From contig JADJWT010000001.1 of the NCBI GenBank assembly GCA_016716225.1, forward strand, positions 2,490,501 to 2,554,500: a stretch of DNA of 64,000 nt, written 5' to 3'. The DNA is from Ignavibacteriota bacterium (GTDB lineage: Bacteria; Bacteroidota; Ignavibacteria; Ignavibacteriales; Melioribacteraceae). Positions 1 to 9,074 of this stretch are shown in pieces. The notes below the pieces were generated by a model. The model saw only the letters and a program-made list of their open reading frames with translations. It searched no databases and was not told the DNA's origin. The translations under genes were made by a program, and so were the position numbers. Every line of letters begins with the position of its first letter. Position 1 is the first letter of the stretch.

Positions 1-48
1 TTCTTTAATACCTAAAATATGTTCCTTTTCAAATTTTATGAAATCCAT
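1..48 (-). CDS. Partial CDS, possible bacteriohemerythrin N-terminus
   Basis: Only the first 16 codons lie in the window; the rest runs off the left edge. They read MDFIKFEKEHILGIKE from an ATG at 48-46, with a GAGG ribosome-binding site just upstream. The pattern (FI, an aromatic-acidic stretch, then LGI-E) resembles the start of bacteriohemerythrins, whose next residues are normally IDxQH, but that diagnostic His is outside the window. The gene follows the VWA protein on the same strand after 16 bases, so the two are probably cotranscribed. That a start codon is used here is fairly likely; the family is a guess. Confidence 0.4.
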   Translation of the reverse strand, partial: MDFIKFEKEHILGIKE

Positions 49-64
49 TTTTACCTCAAAATTA

Positions 65-2164
65 TTATAACATTCGCAGTGCCTTTCTTAAAATCCATTC
101 TATAGAAAAAAGAAGAACAATCATTAATAATATAAGATGTAAAAAAGATATTCGCAACTCATTATCTATAAAATTATAACTTATTTTATTATTAAATAAA
201 GTTTTAATTTCATCTTGAAATCCATTTATTGAATTTATATCAAAATATTTTCCATTTGTGGAATTTGATAATTCGCGAAGAAAATTTCGGTCAGATTTTT
301 TTTCAAGAGATTCCAATTCAATTTGCTCAACAAAAAATGTGCTAGAGAAATTTAGATTTTTATTTTCCGATTGAATTTTGTAATTGTAAGTTCCGGCAAA
401 ATTTGGTGTAAGCTCAGTTTCATATATACCATTTCCTATTGGATTAAGAATAATTTTTTGCGAAGATTTTTCATGCTGGATTTCAATTTCCAAATTTGCA
501 TCAATAATGGGTTCAAATGTATCATCATAATAATTTGCATTAAAAATTACTTTTTCGCCAATTGAGAATATTTTTTTTTGCGTTTTTAAACTGAATTTTT
601 GCCTATCAGCATTAAGCGAAAGCCACTTAATTGAATTTATTAAAAGATTATCAAATGTTAAATTTTGTTTCTCAAAATTTTGAATTTGCCACTTCCAAAT
701 ATTTGCTGCTGTTAAAACAATAAATTTATTTTTGGATGTATTTAAAAACATAACTGGCTGTTTGGAAATTTGATCAACAAGTAAAATTTGAGATTCAACA
801 GAAGGAATTATTTTTGTCTTTGGAAAATTAATTGGTGGAAAATTTTTCCAGTTTTCTGTTTCTTCTTCATTTCCGATAATTGAGTAATTTACATTTTGTG
901 CCGAAACTTGAGATTCAGAAAAACCATTTGAAATATTTGAGTAATTAAACGGTAGAAAATTTTTAATGGAATTTAATTTTGTTAAATCAATATTGTTTGA
1001 GAAAACGAAAAAGATTGGTTTATTATGATTTGTTATTTCATTAAAAACATCTTTAAGAAAATTTAAATTTGTACTTTTTGATGGAAACCCAATAAGAAAA
1101 ATTACATCTGAAGATTTAATTAATTTCAAATCCGAATTATCATTCAAAAATTTATTTTCACTAAGCTGGATTATTTTGTGTAATTCATAATCTTCCAAAC
1201 TTGATAAAGTGCTTGTAATTATTGATAAATCGGAACTTGGTCCGCCGCTTAAAATTGTAATTTTCTTTTTTGCTGCAAGAACATTAATTAATACTGTTTT
1301 TGAATTATTGTTTTTATTTTTCTCTTCACCTTTAAGAATTGAGTTTACTATTATTTTATGTTCACCTTCAATATTAGTTTTAAAGGGAAATAAAATTCTA
1401 TTAATTCCGGTTTCACTTAGTTTTATTTCTTGCTGTGCAATTATTTTCCCATTTTCAATTAATTGAATAATAGAATTTTGATCAGATAAATTTTTATTGG
1501 AAATTAAAACTTCAATATCTGTTTCTCTATCTGTGTAAATAAATTCGTTTGTCGTAATTTTTTGAATTTCAATATCTTTATCAATTGTGGTATCACCCAA
1601 TCCTATTGTAAAAATTGGAATTCCCAATTCACTTGCGGTGTTTACTGGATTTGATCCTTGATTATTGATCCCATCACTTAAAATTATTGCTGATGAAACA
1701 TTTTTCATTTGTTTAATTAATTTAAAAATATCATCAAATTGTGTGGAAGAATTATTAAAAAAAATCGAATCAAAACTATTTATATTTTTTACTTTGTTAC
1801 CAAATGAATAAAATTCATTGTTGAAATCTACGTTTGAAAATTCATTAAAAATTTCTCGTACTTTTTTTATATCATTTCCTGAGCTAATATTCCTTACTGA
1901 TTTAGAATTATCAATAAAAAATAAATTTACCGGTTCATTAATTTCTTTTGTGGTTGTTGTTACAACCGGATCAAAAAGTAAAATAAAAATTAAAAACAAA
2001 CTTGCTGTACGGAGAAAAATTAAAATTGATTTTAGAAATAAATTAATTTTTGGAAGTGTTTTTTTGTATATGTAAAATGAATATACAAGAATTATTAATA
2101 AACCCAAAAAAAGAAAAATTGGATTCCCGGAAATTGAAATATTAATATTCTCAAATAAATTCAT
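65..2164 (-). CDS. Membrane-anchored VWA-domain protein
   Basis: A 699-residue protein with two N-terminal membrane segments (about residues 15-33 and 46-66), a von Willebrand A-like domain starting at about residue 80, a long beta-rich region and one C-terminal membrane segment (about 672-694). The VWA domain has a MIDAS-type DNSKS at 85-89 and a later ILSDGINNQGS, so metal-dependent ligand binding is plausible. The overall plan matches uncharacterised Bacteroidota VWA proteins that combine a BatA-like N-terminus with an amidotransferase-like fold; most of the protein should be periplasmic. No enzymatic residues are apparent. It follows surE on the same strand with a 20-base gap. Role unknown. 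Confidence 0.75.
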   Translation of the reverse strand: MNLFENINISISGNPIFLFLGLLIILVYSFYIYKKTLPKINLFLKSILIFLRTASLFLIFILLFDPVVTTTTKEINEPVNLFFIDNSKSVRNISSGNDIKKVREIFNEFSNVDFNNEFYSFGNKVKNINSFDSIFFNNSSTQFDDIFKLIKQMKNVSSAIILSDGINNQGSNPVNTASELGIPIFTIGLGDTTIDKDIEIQKITTNEFIYTDRETDIEVLISNKNLSDQNSIIQLIENGKIIAQQEIKLSETGINRILFPFKTNIEGEHKIIVNSILKGEEKNKNNNSKTVLINVLAAKKKITILSGGPSSDLSIITSTLSSLEDYELHKIIQLSENKFLNDNSDLKLIKSSDVIFLIGFPSKSTNLNFLKDVFNEITNHNKPIFFVFSNNIDLTKLNSIKNFLPFNYSNISNGFSESQVSAQNVNYSIIGNEEETENWKNFPPINFPKTKIIPSVESQILLVDQISKQPVMFLNTSKNKFIVLTAANIWKWQIQNFEKQNLTFDNLLINSIKWLSLNADRQKFSLKTQKKIFSIGEKVIFNANYYDDTFEPIIDANLEIEIQHEKSSQKIILNPIGNGIYETELTPNFAGTYNYKIQSENKNLNFSSTFFVEQIELESLEKKSDRNFLRELSNSTNGKYFDINSINGFQDEIKTLFNNKISYNFIDNELRISFLHLILLMIVLLFSIEWILRKALRML

Positions 2165-2184
2165 TTTTTCTTTGGAAGGGAATT

Positions 2185-2949
2185 CTACTTAATAGAAGAT
2201 AAATCCCAATTTTGCAATTCTTCAAAAGTTTTATAATCTGTTAAATCAAAATGAACCGGTGTTACTGCAACATAATTATTTTTAATAGCAATTTGATCTG
2301 ATTTAATATCCTTATCAAAATCAATCATTTCACCGGTTAACCAAAAATAATTGTTTCCGTAAGGATCGATTCTTTTTTCGTAAATATCAGCCCATTTTGA
2401 ATTACCTTGCTGAGTTGCAATTATTCCTTTGATTTCATTCTCTGGTAAATCTGGAATATTTACATTCAATAGTGTTCCTTTTGGAAGTCCGTGCTTTACA
2501 ACCTTTAATGTAAGTTCTTTTGCAACTTTTCTTGCAAAATCAAAATTTGTTGGTTTGTGATTTGTTAGTGAAAATGCGATTGCCGGACAATCCATAATTG
2601 CTGCTTCTCGCGCTGCAGAAACTGTTCCCGAGTAAATTATGCTAATTGCGGTATTGGATCCGTGATTAATGCCAGAAACAACTATATCCGGTGGAGAATC
2701 TAGTAGATTTTTTATTCCAAATTTAACACAATCTGCGGGAGTTCCATTTACAGCGTAACCGGTAAATTTATTTCTCAAATTATATTCGGAAATTCTGAGA
2801 GGAACTTTCATTGTAATTGAGTGACCAACTGCACTTTGCTCTGAAAGAGGAGCGACAACAGTTACATCTCCAATTTCACTTAAAGCATCAGCAAGCTGAA
2901 AAATTCCTTCTGCACCAATTCCATCATCATTACTAACCAATATTTTCAT
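2185..2949 (-). CDS. surE: 5'/3'-nucleotidase SurE
   Basis: SurE is a metal-dependent phosphatase that removes the phosphate from nucleoside monophosphates (and short polyphosphate), linked to stationary-phase survival and damage repair. The 254-residue product has the normal family length. The metal site is visible: N7-D8-D9 in the N-terminal VSNDDGIGAEG motif, S39, and N95 in SGINHGSN. The family motif NGTPADCV is at about 68-75. An AGGAAA lies a short distance upstream of the ATG at 2949. The gene is divergent from the 3062 gene, and the roughly 110-base gap between them must hold both promoters. All key residues are present. Confidence 0.95.
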   Translation of the reverse strand: MKILVSNDDGIGAEGIFQLADALSEIGDVTVVAPLSEQSAVGHSITMKVPLRISEYNLRNKFTGYAVNGTPADCVKFGIKNLLDSPPDIVVSGINHGSNTAISIIYSGTVSAAREAAIMDCPAIAFSLTNHKPTNFDFARKVAKELTLKVVKHGLPKGTLLNVNIPDLPENEIKGIIATQQGNSKWADIYEKRIDPYGNNYFWLTGEMIDFDKDIKSDQIAIKNNYVAVTPVHFDLTDYKTFEELQNWDLSSIK

Positions 2950-3061
2950 AAATAAATTTCCTATATTTTGAAAGACAAATTTTACTGTAGAAATAAATAT
3001 ACCAAAGTTTGTTAATTAAACTGTTATATATCGATAAACATTGAACTTAAATAAAATTATT

Positions 3062-3889
3062 ATGAAAAAATTACTTGGCAAATTATTTTTAACTTTAATA
3101 TTAATTTCATCCCCGGTTTTCGCACAAAACGATGTTGAAATATTTATAATTGATGGATTTGTTACGCCGGAAATTCCTCACACATTTAAATTAAGTTTTT
3201 ATTCATCAGTTCCAATAAAGTCGAAAATATTAATTGATGATAAATATGAATTTCAAATTTCAAATGAATATTTAGAAGATCACAAAATTGAAGTTGATTT
3301 TAGCACATACAAATTCAGAAAAAAAAATATTCCATACAAAATAATTTCAGAAAACGAATCTGGCGAAAAATTTATTTCCGAAGATTTTGAAATTATACTT
3401 CCTTATGATGAATTTATTTTCACAAAATCCGGGAGCAATCCGGTATCTACAATTTTACTCGGACTTTTACTCTATGTACTGCCATCGCCAAATTTAGCAA
3501 TTATTGATAAAGAAAATTATTTCAGTTTAACAAAAGAAATTCCAATAATTACATTTTACGGTTCTGGATATAATTATCCCAGCGGCAATATTGGTTTTGA
3601 ATATACTCACATTTATAAATCAAATTTGCGTGATTTAGTTCGTTTAGGTTATCAACATATAATTCCAATTAAAGGAATTGAATACATCTCTCCGGGAATT
3701 TCCGGATTTAGTAATTTAAAAGGTTTTAACGGAATCGGAGCAGAAATTTCAATCGGATTTTTTAAAGTTTATGATGTATTTACGGTTTATTCGAAATATC
3801 GTTATAACTTAAAACCAAACGATCCATCAAAATATTTTCAAGAAATTTCTGTTGGATTATTTTCTCATTTTTTTACAATTGATTTTTAG
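3062..3889 (+). CDS. Exported protein, probable outer-membrane beta-barrel C-terminus
   Basis: I do not recognise a named family. The start at 3062 gives a classical signal peptide (MKKLLGKLFLTLILI, cleavage after VFA-Q); an in-frame ATG at 3041 would add seven residues in front of it. Residues of roughly 25-110 look like a beta-sandwich. They are followed by a hydrophobic stretch (STILLGLLLYVLPSP) and then alternating strands typical of an outer-membrane barrel, ending in phenylalanine as barrel proteins often do. The stop codon is directly followed by the methyltransferase ATG, so the two are translationally adjacent. It is the first gene of the long plus-strand run that ends with the two-component pair. 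Confidence 0.6.
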   Translation: MKKLLGKLFLTLILISSPVFAQNDVEIFIIDGFVTPEIPHTFKLSFYSSVPIKSKILIDDKYEFQISNEYLEDHKIEVDFSTYKFRKKNIPYKIISENESGEKFISEDFEIILPYDEFIFTKSGSNPVSTILLGLLLYVLPSPNLAIIDKENYFSLTKEIPIITFYGSGYNYPSGNIGFEYTHIYKSNLRDLVRLGYQHIIPIKGIEYISPGISGFSNLKGFNGIGAEISIGFFKVYDVFTVYSKYRYNLKPNDPSKYFQEISVGLFSHFFTIDF

Positions 3890-4750
3890 ATGAATAAACA
3901 AAACAATATTGTTGATTTTGGTGATCGCGGAAAGTTTAATCATAATAACAAACTTAATAACTTAACCGGAAAAGAATGGATAAAGTTTACCAAATCATGG
4001 TTTATTCATAAACCAAAAAAAAGAAATAATGAAGAAATACTTCATCCCGCAAAATTTCCGGAAAGTTTAGTTGAAGAATTTATTTCTTTTTTTACAAAAG
4101 AAAATGATTGGGTTTTTGATCCTTTTTTAGGAACGGGAAGCACATTAATTGCATCCGGAAATTTAAATAGAAATGCGATCGGAATTGAGTTAATTGCAAA
4201 GTATCATAAAATTTCTCTAAAAAGAATTAAAGAAAATAATTTTGAAAATTCTGTTATTGCCTTAAAAGGCAATTCAAGTATATTATTAGAATTGTTTGAT
4301 AAAAATAACTTTACAAGGAAAATTGATTTTACGATTACTTCTCCGCCGTATTGGAATCAGTTGGAAAGAAATTCTATCCGACAAAAAAAACGAAATGAAA
4401 ACGGGCTTGATACAAAATATTCACAAGAAAAATCAGATTTAGGAAACATTAATAATTATGATGAATTTCTGGAAGCTCAAGCAATTATTTTCGATCAAGT
4501 TTATGACATTACAAAAGATAAAGGTTACTTGGCTATAATTACGAATAATATTTTTTTCCAAAGTAAAATTTTTCCTTTGGCATTTGATACTGCAGTTTCT
4601 TTAACAAAAAGAGGAAATAAAAGCTGGGTTTTAAAAGATGAAAAAATTTGGCTTCAAGATGATAAACCGCTTATTGCGCTTGGTGTAAACAGTGCTTGGG
4701 TAGGTAATAGACATCATCAATATTGCTTAATTTTTAGAAAGGAAAGTTAA
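3890..4750 (+). CDS. Orphan DNA methyltransferase, probably N4-cytosine
   Basis: A 286-residue S-adenosylmethionine-dependent DNA methyltransferase. Motif I (cofactor binding) is DPFLGTGST at 77-85, preceded by HPAKFPESLVEEFI, which is the usual lead-in. The catalytic motif IV is TSPPYW at 150-155. Serine rather than aspartate before PPY favours N4-cytosine methylation, though some N6-adenine enzymes share this form. The order motif I then IV is permuted relative to the common beta-class arrangement. No restriction endonuclease gene lies nearby: the neighbours are a surface protein (stop at 3889 abuts this ATG) and xseA (3 bases downstream). An epigenetic or protective role is an inference; the target site is unknown. 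Confidence 0.85.
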   Translation: MNKQNNIVDFGDRGKFNHNNKLNNLTGKEWIKFTKSWFIHKPKKRNNEEILHPAKFPESLVEEFISFFTKENDWVFDPFLGTGSTLIASGNLNRNAIGIELIAKYHKISLKRIKENNFENSVIALKGNSSILLELFDKNNFTRKIDFTITSPPYWNQLERNSIRQKKRNENGLDTKYSQEKSDLGNINNYDEFLEAQAIIFDQVYDITKDKGYLAIITNNIFFQSKIFPLAFDTAVSLTKRGNKSWVLKDEKIWLQDDKPLIALGVNSAWVGNRHHQYCLIFRKES

Positions 4751-4752
4751 TT

Positions 4753-5928
4753 TTGGAAAATGCAATTTCTGTAAGTGAATTAACTTCTCATATTAAACGA
4801 GTAATTGAAGAAAGTTTTGATCAAGTAAAAATTATTGGCGAAATTTCCAATTTTAAAGCTCATGTTTCCGGTCATTGGTATTTTACACTAAAAGATAAAA
4901 ATGCGCAAATTAGTTGCACAATGTGGAAAGGAATTAACAATTTTGTTTTTTTTACTCCTCAAGATGGAATGCAAATTATTGTAACCGGCAAAGTGACTGT
5001 TTATCCACCAAGAGGAAATTATCAATTAGATGTAAAATCAATGAAACCGGCTGGTGAGGGTGAATTACAGAAAGCATTTGAACAGTTAAAGAGAAAATTA
5101 TTTGATGAAGGTTTATTTGACGAAAATTATAAAAAACAAATTCCAAGTTTTCCACAGACAATTGGAATTGTAACCGGATGTGAAACAGCAGCATTAAAAG
5201 ATATGCTTAGCGTTGCAGCAAGAAGATTCCCTTTGGTTAAAATTATTGTTGCACCAACAAGAGTTCAAGGTGATGGAGCTGCTGAACAAATTGTTAAAAG
5301 TATAGAAAATTTAAATATGCTTAATGAAATAGATTTAATTATTATTGCAAGAGGTGGCGGTTCATTGGAAGATTTGTGGGCTTTTAATGAAGAAATTGTT
5401 GCGCGTGCAATTTTTAATTCAAAAATTCCCATAATTTCCGGCGTAGGACATGAAATTGATTTTACAATTGCTGATTTTGTTTCTGATTTGCGTGCGCCAA
5501 CTCCTTCTGCCGCAATGGAACTAGCAACGCCAAGCAAAGATGAGATTTTTGTCTTTCTTGATGAAATTTCATATAATATTACAAGTTCAGTTTTAGAGAA
5601 AATTGAAAACCTGAAATCTGAAATTCAAATTCTGCTGAAATCTTATGGATTTAAAAATTTGACAAGTATAGTAAATTCAAAAAAACAAACAATTGATAAT
5701 TATATTTTTAGAATTCAAGTTATTATTGCTAATTTTTTAAAAGAGAATAAAAACAATTTGGAAATTTTAACTAAAATTATTTCCGGTAATAATGTAAATT
5801 CAATTTTGAAAAAAGGATTTGTTATTATAAATCAAAATGAAAAAGTAATTAAAAGAAAAAATGAATTTAATAATGAATCCAATTTTGAAATAAAATTTTA
5901 TGATGGAAATGTGAGAATTTACAAATGA
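4753..5928 (+). CDS. xseA: Exodeoxyribonuclease VII large subunit
   Basis: XseA is the catalytic subunit of exonuclease VII, which degrades single-stranded DNA from both ends. The 391-residue product starts with the family's OB-fold DNA-binding domain (ISVSELTSHIKRV to about residue 100, including GEISNFK and GHWYFTLKD). The central catalytic domain has IARGGGSLEDLW, GVGHEIDFTIADFV and RAPTPSAAME. A C-terminal coiled-coil follows. The start is TTG at 4753, fixed by the family N-terminus. The end overlaps xseB by 4 bases, the usual coupling that balances subunits. Confidence 0.96.
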   Translation: MENAISVSELTSHIKRVIEESFDQVKIIGEISNFKAHVSGHWYFTLKDKNAQISCTMWKGINNFVFFTPQDGMQIIVTGKVTVYPPRGNYQLDVKSMKPAGEGELQKAFEQLKRKLFDEGLFDENYKKQIPSFPQTIGIVTGCETAALKDMLSVAARRFPLVKIIVAPTRVQGDGAAEQIVKSIENLNMLNEIDLIIIARGGGSLEDLWAFNEEIVARAIFNSKIPIISGVGHEIDFTIADFVSDLRAPTPSAAMELATPSKDEIFVFLDEISYNITSSVLEKIENLKSEIQILLKSYGFKNLTSIVNSKKQTIDNYIFRIQVIIANFLKENKNNLEILTKIISGNNVNSILKKGFVIINQNEKVIKRKNEFNNESNFEIKFYDGNVRIYK

Positions 5929-6137
5929 GTAAAAAAAATAAAAATTTTGAAGAATCATTAAATCGTTTAAGAGAAATTGCAGATTTGCTGGAAAATGATG
6001 ATGTTTCGCTTGAAGATTCAGTAAAAATTTATGAAGAGGGAATTAGATTATCAAAATTCTGCACAGAACTTTTACATAATGCTGAAATGAAAGTTCAAGA
6101 ACTTAACAATGAACTTAAAAATGATATTGATAATTAA
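5925..6137 (+). CDS. xseB: Exodeoxyribonuclease VII small subunit
   Basis: XseB is the small helical subunit that assembles on the XseA coiled-coil to form exonuclease VII. The 70-residue product has the normal length and the family signature: FEESLNRLREIADLLEN followed by SLEDSVKIYEEGIRL and a C-terminal helix. It begins inside the xseA stop region (ATGA overlap at 5925-5928), so translation is coupled. dxs begins 18 bases after its stop; the xseB-dxs pairing is common in bacteria, often with ispA between them, which is absent here. Confidence 0.95.
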   Translation: MSKKNKNFEESLNRLREIADLLENDDVSLEDSVKIYEEGIRLSKFCTELLHNAEMKVQELNNELKNDIDN

Positions 6138-6154
6138 AGAAAGAGTGTAATTAA

Positions 6155-8071
6155 TTGGTTGACGAATCACAATACAAAATTCTGTTTAAAGTAAATTCAC
6201 CAAAAGATATTAGGAATTTTTCTGTATCTGAATTAAAAGATTTATGTTCTGAAATCAGAAATTATATGGTGGATGTAGTTTCGCAAATCGGTGGACATTT
6301 CGGCGGCGGACTCGGAACTGTTGAATTAACCGTAGCACTGCACAAAGTATTTAATACTCCAGTGGATAAATTAGTTTGGGATACGGGACATCAAGCATAT
6401 CCGCATAAAATAATTACGGGAAGAAGAGATAAACTTAAAACTATTCGAAGGCTTAATGGAATCAGCGGATTTTTAAAAAGAACTGAAAGCGAATATGATG
6501 AATTTGGTGCCGGACATGCATCAACTTCAATTTCCGCAGCATTGGGAATTGCAGCAGCAAATAGATTAAATGGAGAAGATAACAAAAAAGTTATTGCAAT
6601 AATTGGCGATGGTGCAATGACTGGCGGAATGGCTTATGAAGCAATGAATAATGCCGGATTCCAAAAACAAAATTTAATTGTAATTCTTAATGATAATAAT
6701 ATGTCAATTGCTCCAAATGTATGGCAAATTTCAAATTATTTTAATGAAGTTATTTCGCATCCGGAATACAATAAATTTAAAGGTGCAATTTGGGATTTAA
6801 CCGGAAAATTGGATCAGTTTGGTGATAGATTAAGAACAGTTGCCGGAAGAGTTGAAGCTGGGATTAAAGCAATTGTTACTCCGGGAATGTTATTTGAAGC
6901 TTTAGGTTTTAGATATTTCGGACCAGTTAACGGACATAATATTTCAAAACTTATAACTTTGTTTGAACATGTAAAAGAACTTTCTGGACCAATTTTAATT
7001 CATGTTATTAGCGAAAAAGGAAAAGGCTATAAACCCGCAGAAGGTAGCAAAGCTGAATTTCATGGAGTTACTCCATTTGATAAATTAACCGGCGAAATTC
7101 CTAAAAAATCCGGAGCTCCATCTTATACTTCAATATTTGGCAAAGCTCTTGTTGAAATTATGCAAAATGAAGAAAAAGTTGTGGGGATTACAGCCGCAAT
7201 GCCCGATGGAACCGGACTTTCTTTCGTTGAACAGAAATTTCCCAAAAGATATTTTGATGTTGGGATTGCTGAAGAACACGGTGTAACTTTTGCTGCGGGA
7301 TTAGCAACTCAAGGAATAATTCCCGTTGTAGCAATTTATTCAACATTTTTACAGCGAGCAATTGATCAAATAATTCATGATGTTGCTCTACAAAAATTAC
7401 ACGTTGTTTTTGTTATGGATAGAGCTGGATTAGTTGGTGCCGATGGGCCAACGCATCACGGAACTTTTGATTTATCATATTTGCGCTATATTCCAGGGAT
7501 TGTTATAATGGCTCCTAAAGATGAAGCAGAACTGAGAAATATGTTATACACTTCTATCAAATATAAAAAGGGACCAATTGCAATTAGATATCCTCGCGGA
7601 AATGCTTTAGGTGTTGAAGTAAAAGAAAATTTTGAACAATTAGAAATTGGTAAAGCAGAAAAATTAAATGATGGAAATGACGTTGCAATTTTAGCAGTTG
7701 GATCAATGGTAACTTATGCAGAAAAAGTTGTTAACATTTTGAAAGAAAGAAATATTTCTACTGCACTTTTTAATATGAGATTTATTAAACCATTAGATAC
7801 AATTTTATTAGATGAAATTGCAGAAAAGTTTGATAAAATTATTACACTTGAAGAAAATTCTATAATCGGTGGATTTGGCAGCGCAATTTTAGAATACATG
7901 AATTCTAAAAATTATAAAAATGATATTAGGATTTTAGGAATTCCGGATAAATTTATCGATCACGGAACTCAGCAAGAATTGCATAAAATTATTGGAATTG
8001 ATCCAGATGGAATTTCAGAACAAATTCAAAATTTCATTAATGTAAAAATTATTCAAGAGGCTGCTGATTGA
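6155..8071 (+). CDS. dxs: 1-deoxy-D-xylulose-5-phosphate synthase
   Basis: Dxs condenses pyruvate and glyceraldehyde 3-phosphate, using thiamine diphosphate, in the first step of the MEP isoprenoid pathway; the product also feeds thiamine and pyridoxal synthesis. The 638 residues carry the transketolase layout. The N-terminal cofactor domain has DTGHQAYPHK (76-85) and the diphosphate motif GDGAMTGG (151-158). The pyrimidine domain has EEHGVTFAAG and DRAGLVGADGPTHHG, and a C-terminal domain follows. The start is TTG at 6155; a further nearby start would cut into conserved sequence. The last codons overlap the oxidoreductase start by 4 bases. Confidence 0.97.
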   Translation: MVDESQYKILFKVNSPKDIRNFSVSELKDLCSEIRNYMVDVVSQIGGHFGGGLGTVELTVALHKVFNTPVDKLVWDTGHQAYPHKIITGRRDKLKTIRRLNGISGFLKRTESEYDEFGAGHASTSISAALGIAAANRLNGEDNKKVIAIIGDGAMTGGMAYEAMNNAGFQKQNLIVILNDNNMSIAPNVWQISNYFNEVISHPEYNKFKGAIWDLTGKLDQFGDRLRTVAGRVEAGIKAIVTPGMLFEALGFRYFGPVNGHNISKLITLFEHVKELSGPILIHVISEKGKGYKPAEGSKAEFHGVTPFDKLTGEIPKKSGAPSYTSIFGKALVEIMQNEEKVVGITAAMPDGTGLSFVEQKFPKRYFDVGIAEEHGVTFAAGLATQGIIPVVAIYSTFLQRAIDQIIHDVALQKLHVVFVMDRAGLVGADGPTHHGTFDLSYLRYIPGIVIMAPKDEAELRNMLYTSIKYKKGPIAIRYPRGNALGVEVKENFEQLEIGKAEKLNDGNDVAILAVGSMVTYAEKVVNILKERNISTALFNMRFIKPLDTILLDEIAEKFDKIITLEENSIIGGFGSAILEYMNSKNYKNDIRILGIPDKFIDHGTQQELHKIIGIDPDGISEQIQNFINVKIIQEAAD

Positions 8072-9072
8072 ACCAAAAAACTAAAATTGCTGTAATTGGA
8101 TTAGGAACTGTTGGGCAGTTAGTTCATCTACCGATTTTATCTAAATTAAATTCGGTTGATCTTGTTGCAGTTTCTGATATTAACAAAACTCGATTAAATT
8201 CAATTGGTGAAAAATTTAATGTAAAAAATAGATTTACAGATTTTACCAAAATGTTGGAATCTGAGGAAATTGATGCAGTAATAATTTCAACCCCGACAAA
8301 TACGCATAAAAATATTGCGGTTGAATGTTTATCAAAACAAAAACATGTTTTAATAGAAAAACCAATTGCATTAAATTTGGAAGAAACAAGAGAAATTGAT
8401 ACTGAAGCAAAAAAGAATAAATGCCTTGCTATGGTTGGAATGAATTTTAGATTCCGCCCGGATACAATGCTTTTGAAAAGTTTAATTAATAGTGGTGAAC
8501 TTGGAGATATATTTTATATAAAATGTGGATGGACAAGAAAGCAAAGCAGTCAAGAAAAATGGTTTAACAAAAAAAGTTTAGCTGGCGGCGGAGTAATGTT
8601 TGATCTTGGAATAGTTGTTATTGATACTGCACTTTGGCTTTTAGATTATCCAAAAATTAAAAATGCATCTGCGCAACATTTTTATCATGCAACACAGAAT
8701 ATTGAAGATTCTTCAGTTGGATTTATAAGAATGAACAATTCTGCAGTTGTAAATTATGAAGTAAGCTGGTCATTCCACGATGAAACTGAAAGTTTTAAAT
8801 TAACTGCTTACGGAACAAAAGGTACCGGACATTTAAATCCTCTACGGGCTTATAAAAAAATGGGTTCAAATAGAATTGATTTAACTTCGAACTCAAGTTT
8901 GCAAATTAAAGATTTATTCAAAAAATCATACGAAAATGAATTAAAACATTTTATAGGCGCAATAAAAGATTCTGTTCCATTAATTTCATCAAGCAATGAA
9001 GCATTATCAAGAATGAAGTTAATCGAAAGTTTAAATGAATCAGCAAATTCACAAACTGAAATAAGTATTTAA
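8068..9072 (+). CDS. Gfo/Idh/MocA-family NAD(P)-dependent oxidoreductase
   Basis: A 334-residue dehydrogenase of the glucose-fructose oxidoreductase/inositol dehydrogenase family. The N-terminal Rossmann fold shows IAVIGLGTVGQ at about 8-18. The family-defining EKP motif is in VLIEKPIALNLEE at about 95-107, and the second half is the usual alpha/beta substrate domain with GGGVMFDLGIVVID. Substrate cannot be read from sequence; sugars, inositols and nucleotide-sugars are all used by this family. It starts at TTG 8068, overlapping dxs by 4 bases, and the response regulator starts 3 bases after its stop, so it is part of the same transcription unit. Confidence 0.9.
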   Translation: MNQKTKIAVIGLGTVGQLVHLPILSKLNSVDLVAVSDINKTRLNSIGEKFNVKNRFTDFTKMLESEEIDAVIISTPTNTHKNIAVECLSKQKHVLIEKPIALNLEETREIDTEAKKNKCLAMVGMNFRFRPDTMLLKSLINSGELGDIFYIKCGWTRKQSSQEKWFNKKSLAGGGVMFDLGIVVIDTALWLLDYPKIKNASAQHFYHATQNIEDSSVGFIRMNNSAVVNYEVSWSFHDETESFKLTAYGTKGTGHLNPLRAYKKMGSNRIDLTSNSSLQIKDLFKKSYENELKHFIGAIKDSVPLISSSNEALSRMKLIESLNESANSQTEISI

Positions 9073-9074
9073 AA

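Noticed and set aside
1209..2075. Plus-strand open frames across the VWA gene
   Set aside because: Shadows of an AT-rich gene: the products are Phe/Ile/Lys-rich, without start signals or homology, and the minus-strand protein has clear domains.
3890..4750. Restriction-modification or defence island
   Set aside because: Only the methyltransferase is present; the flanking genes are housekeeping and no nuclease or other defence gene is nearby.
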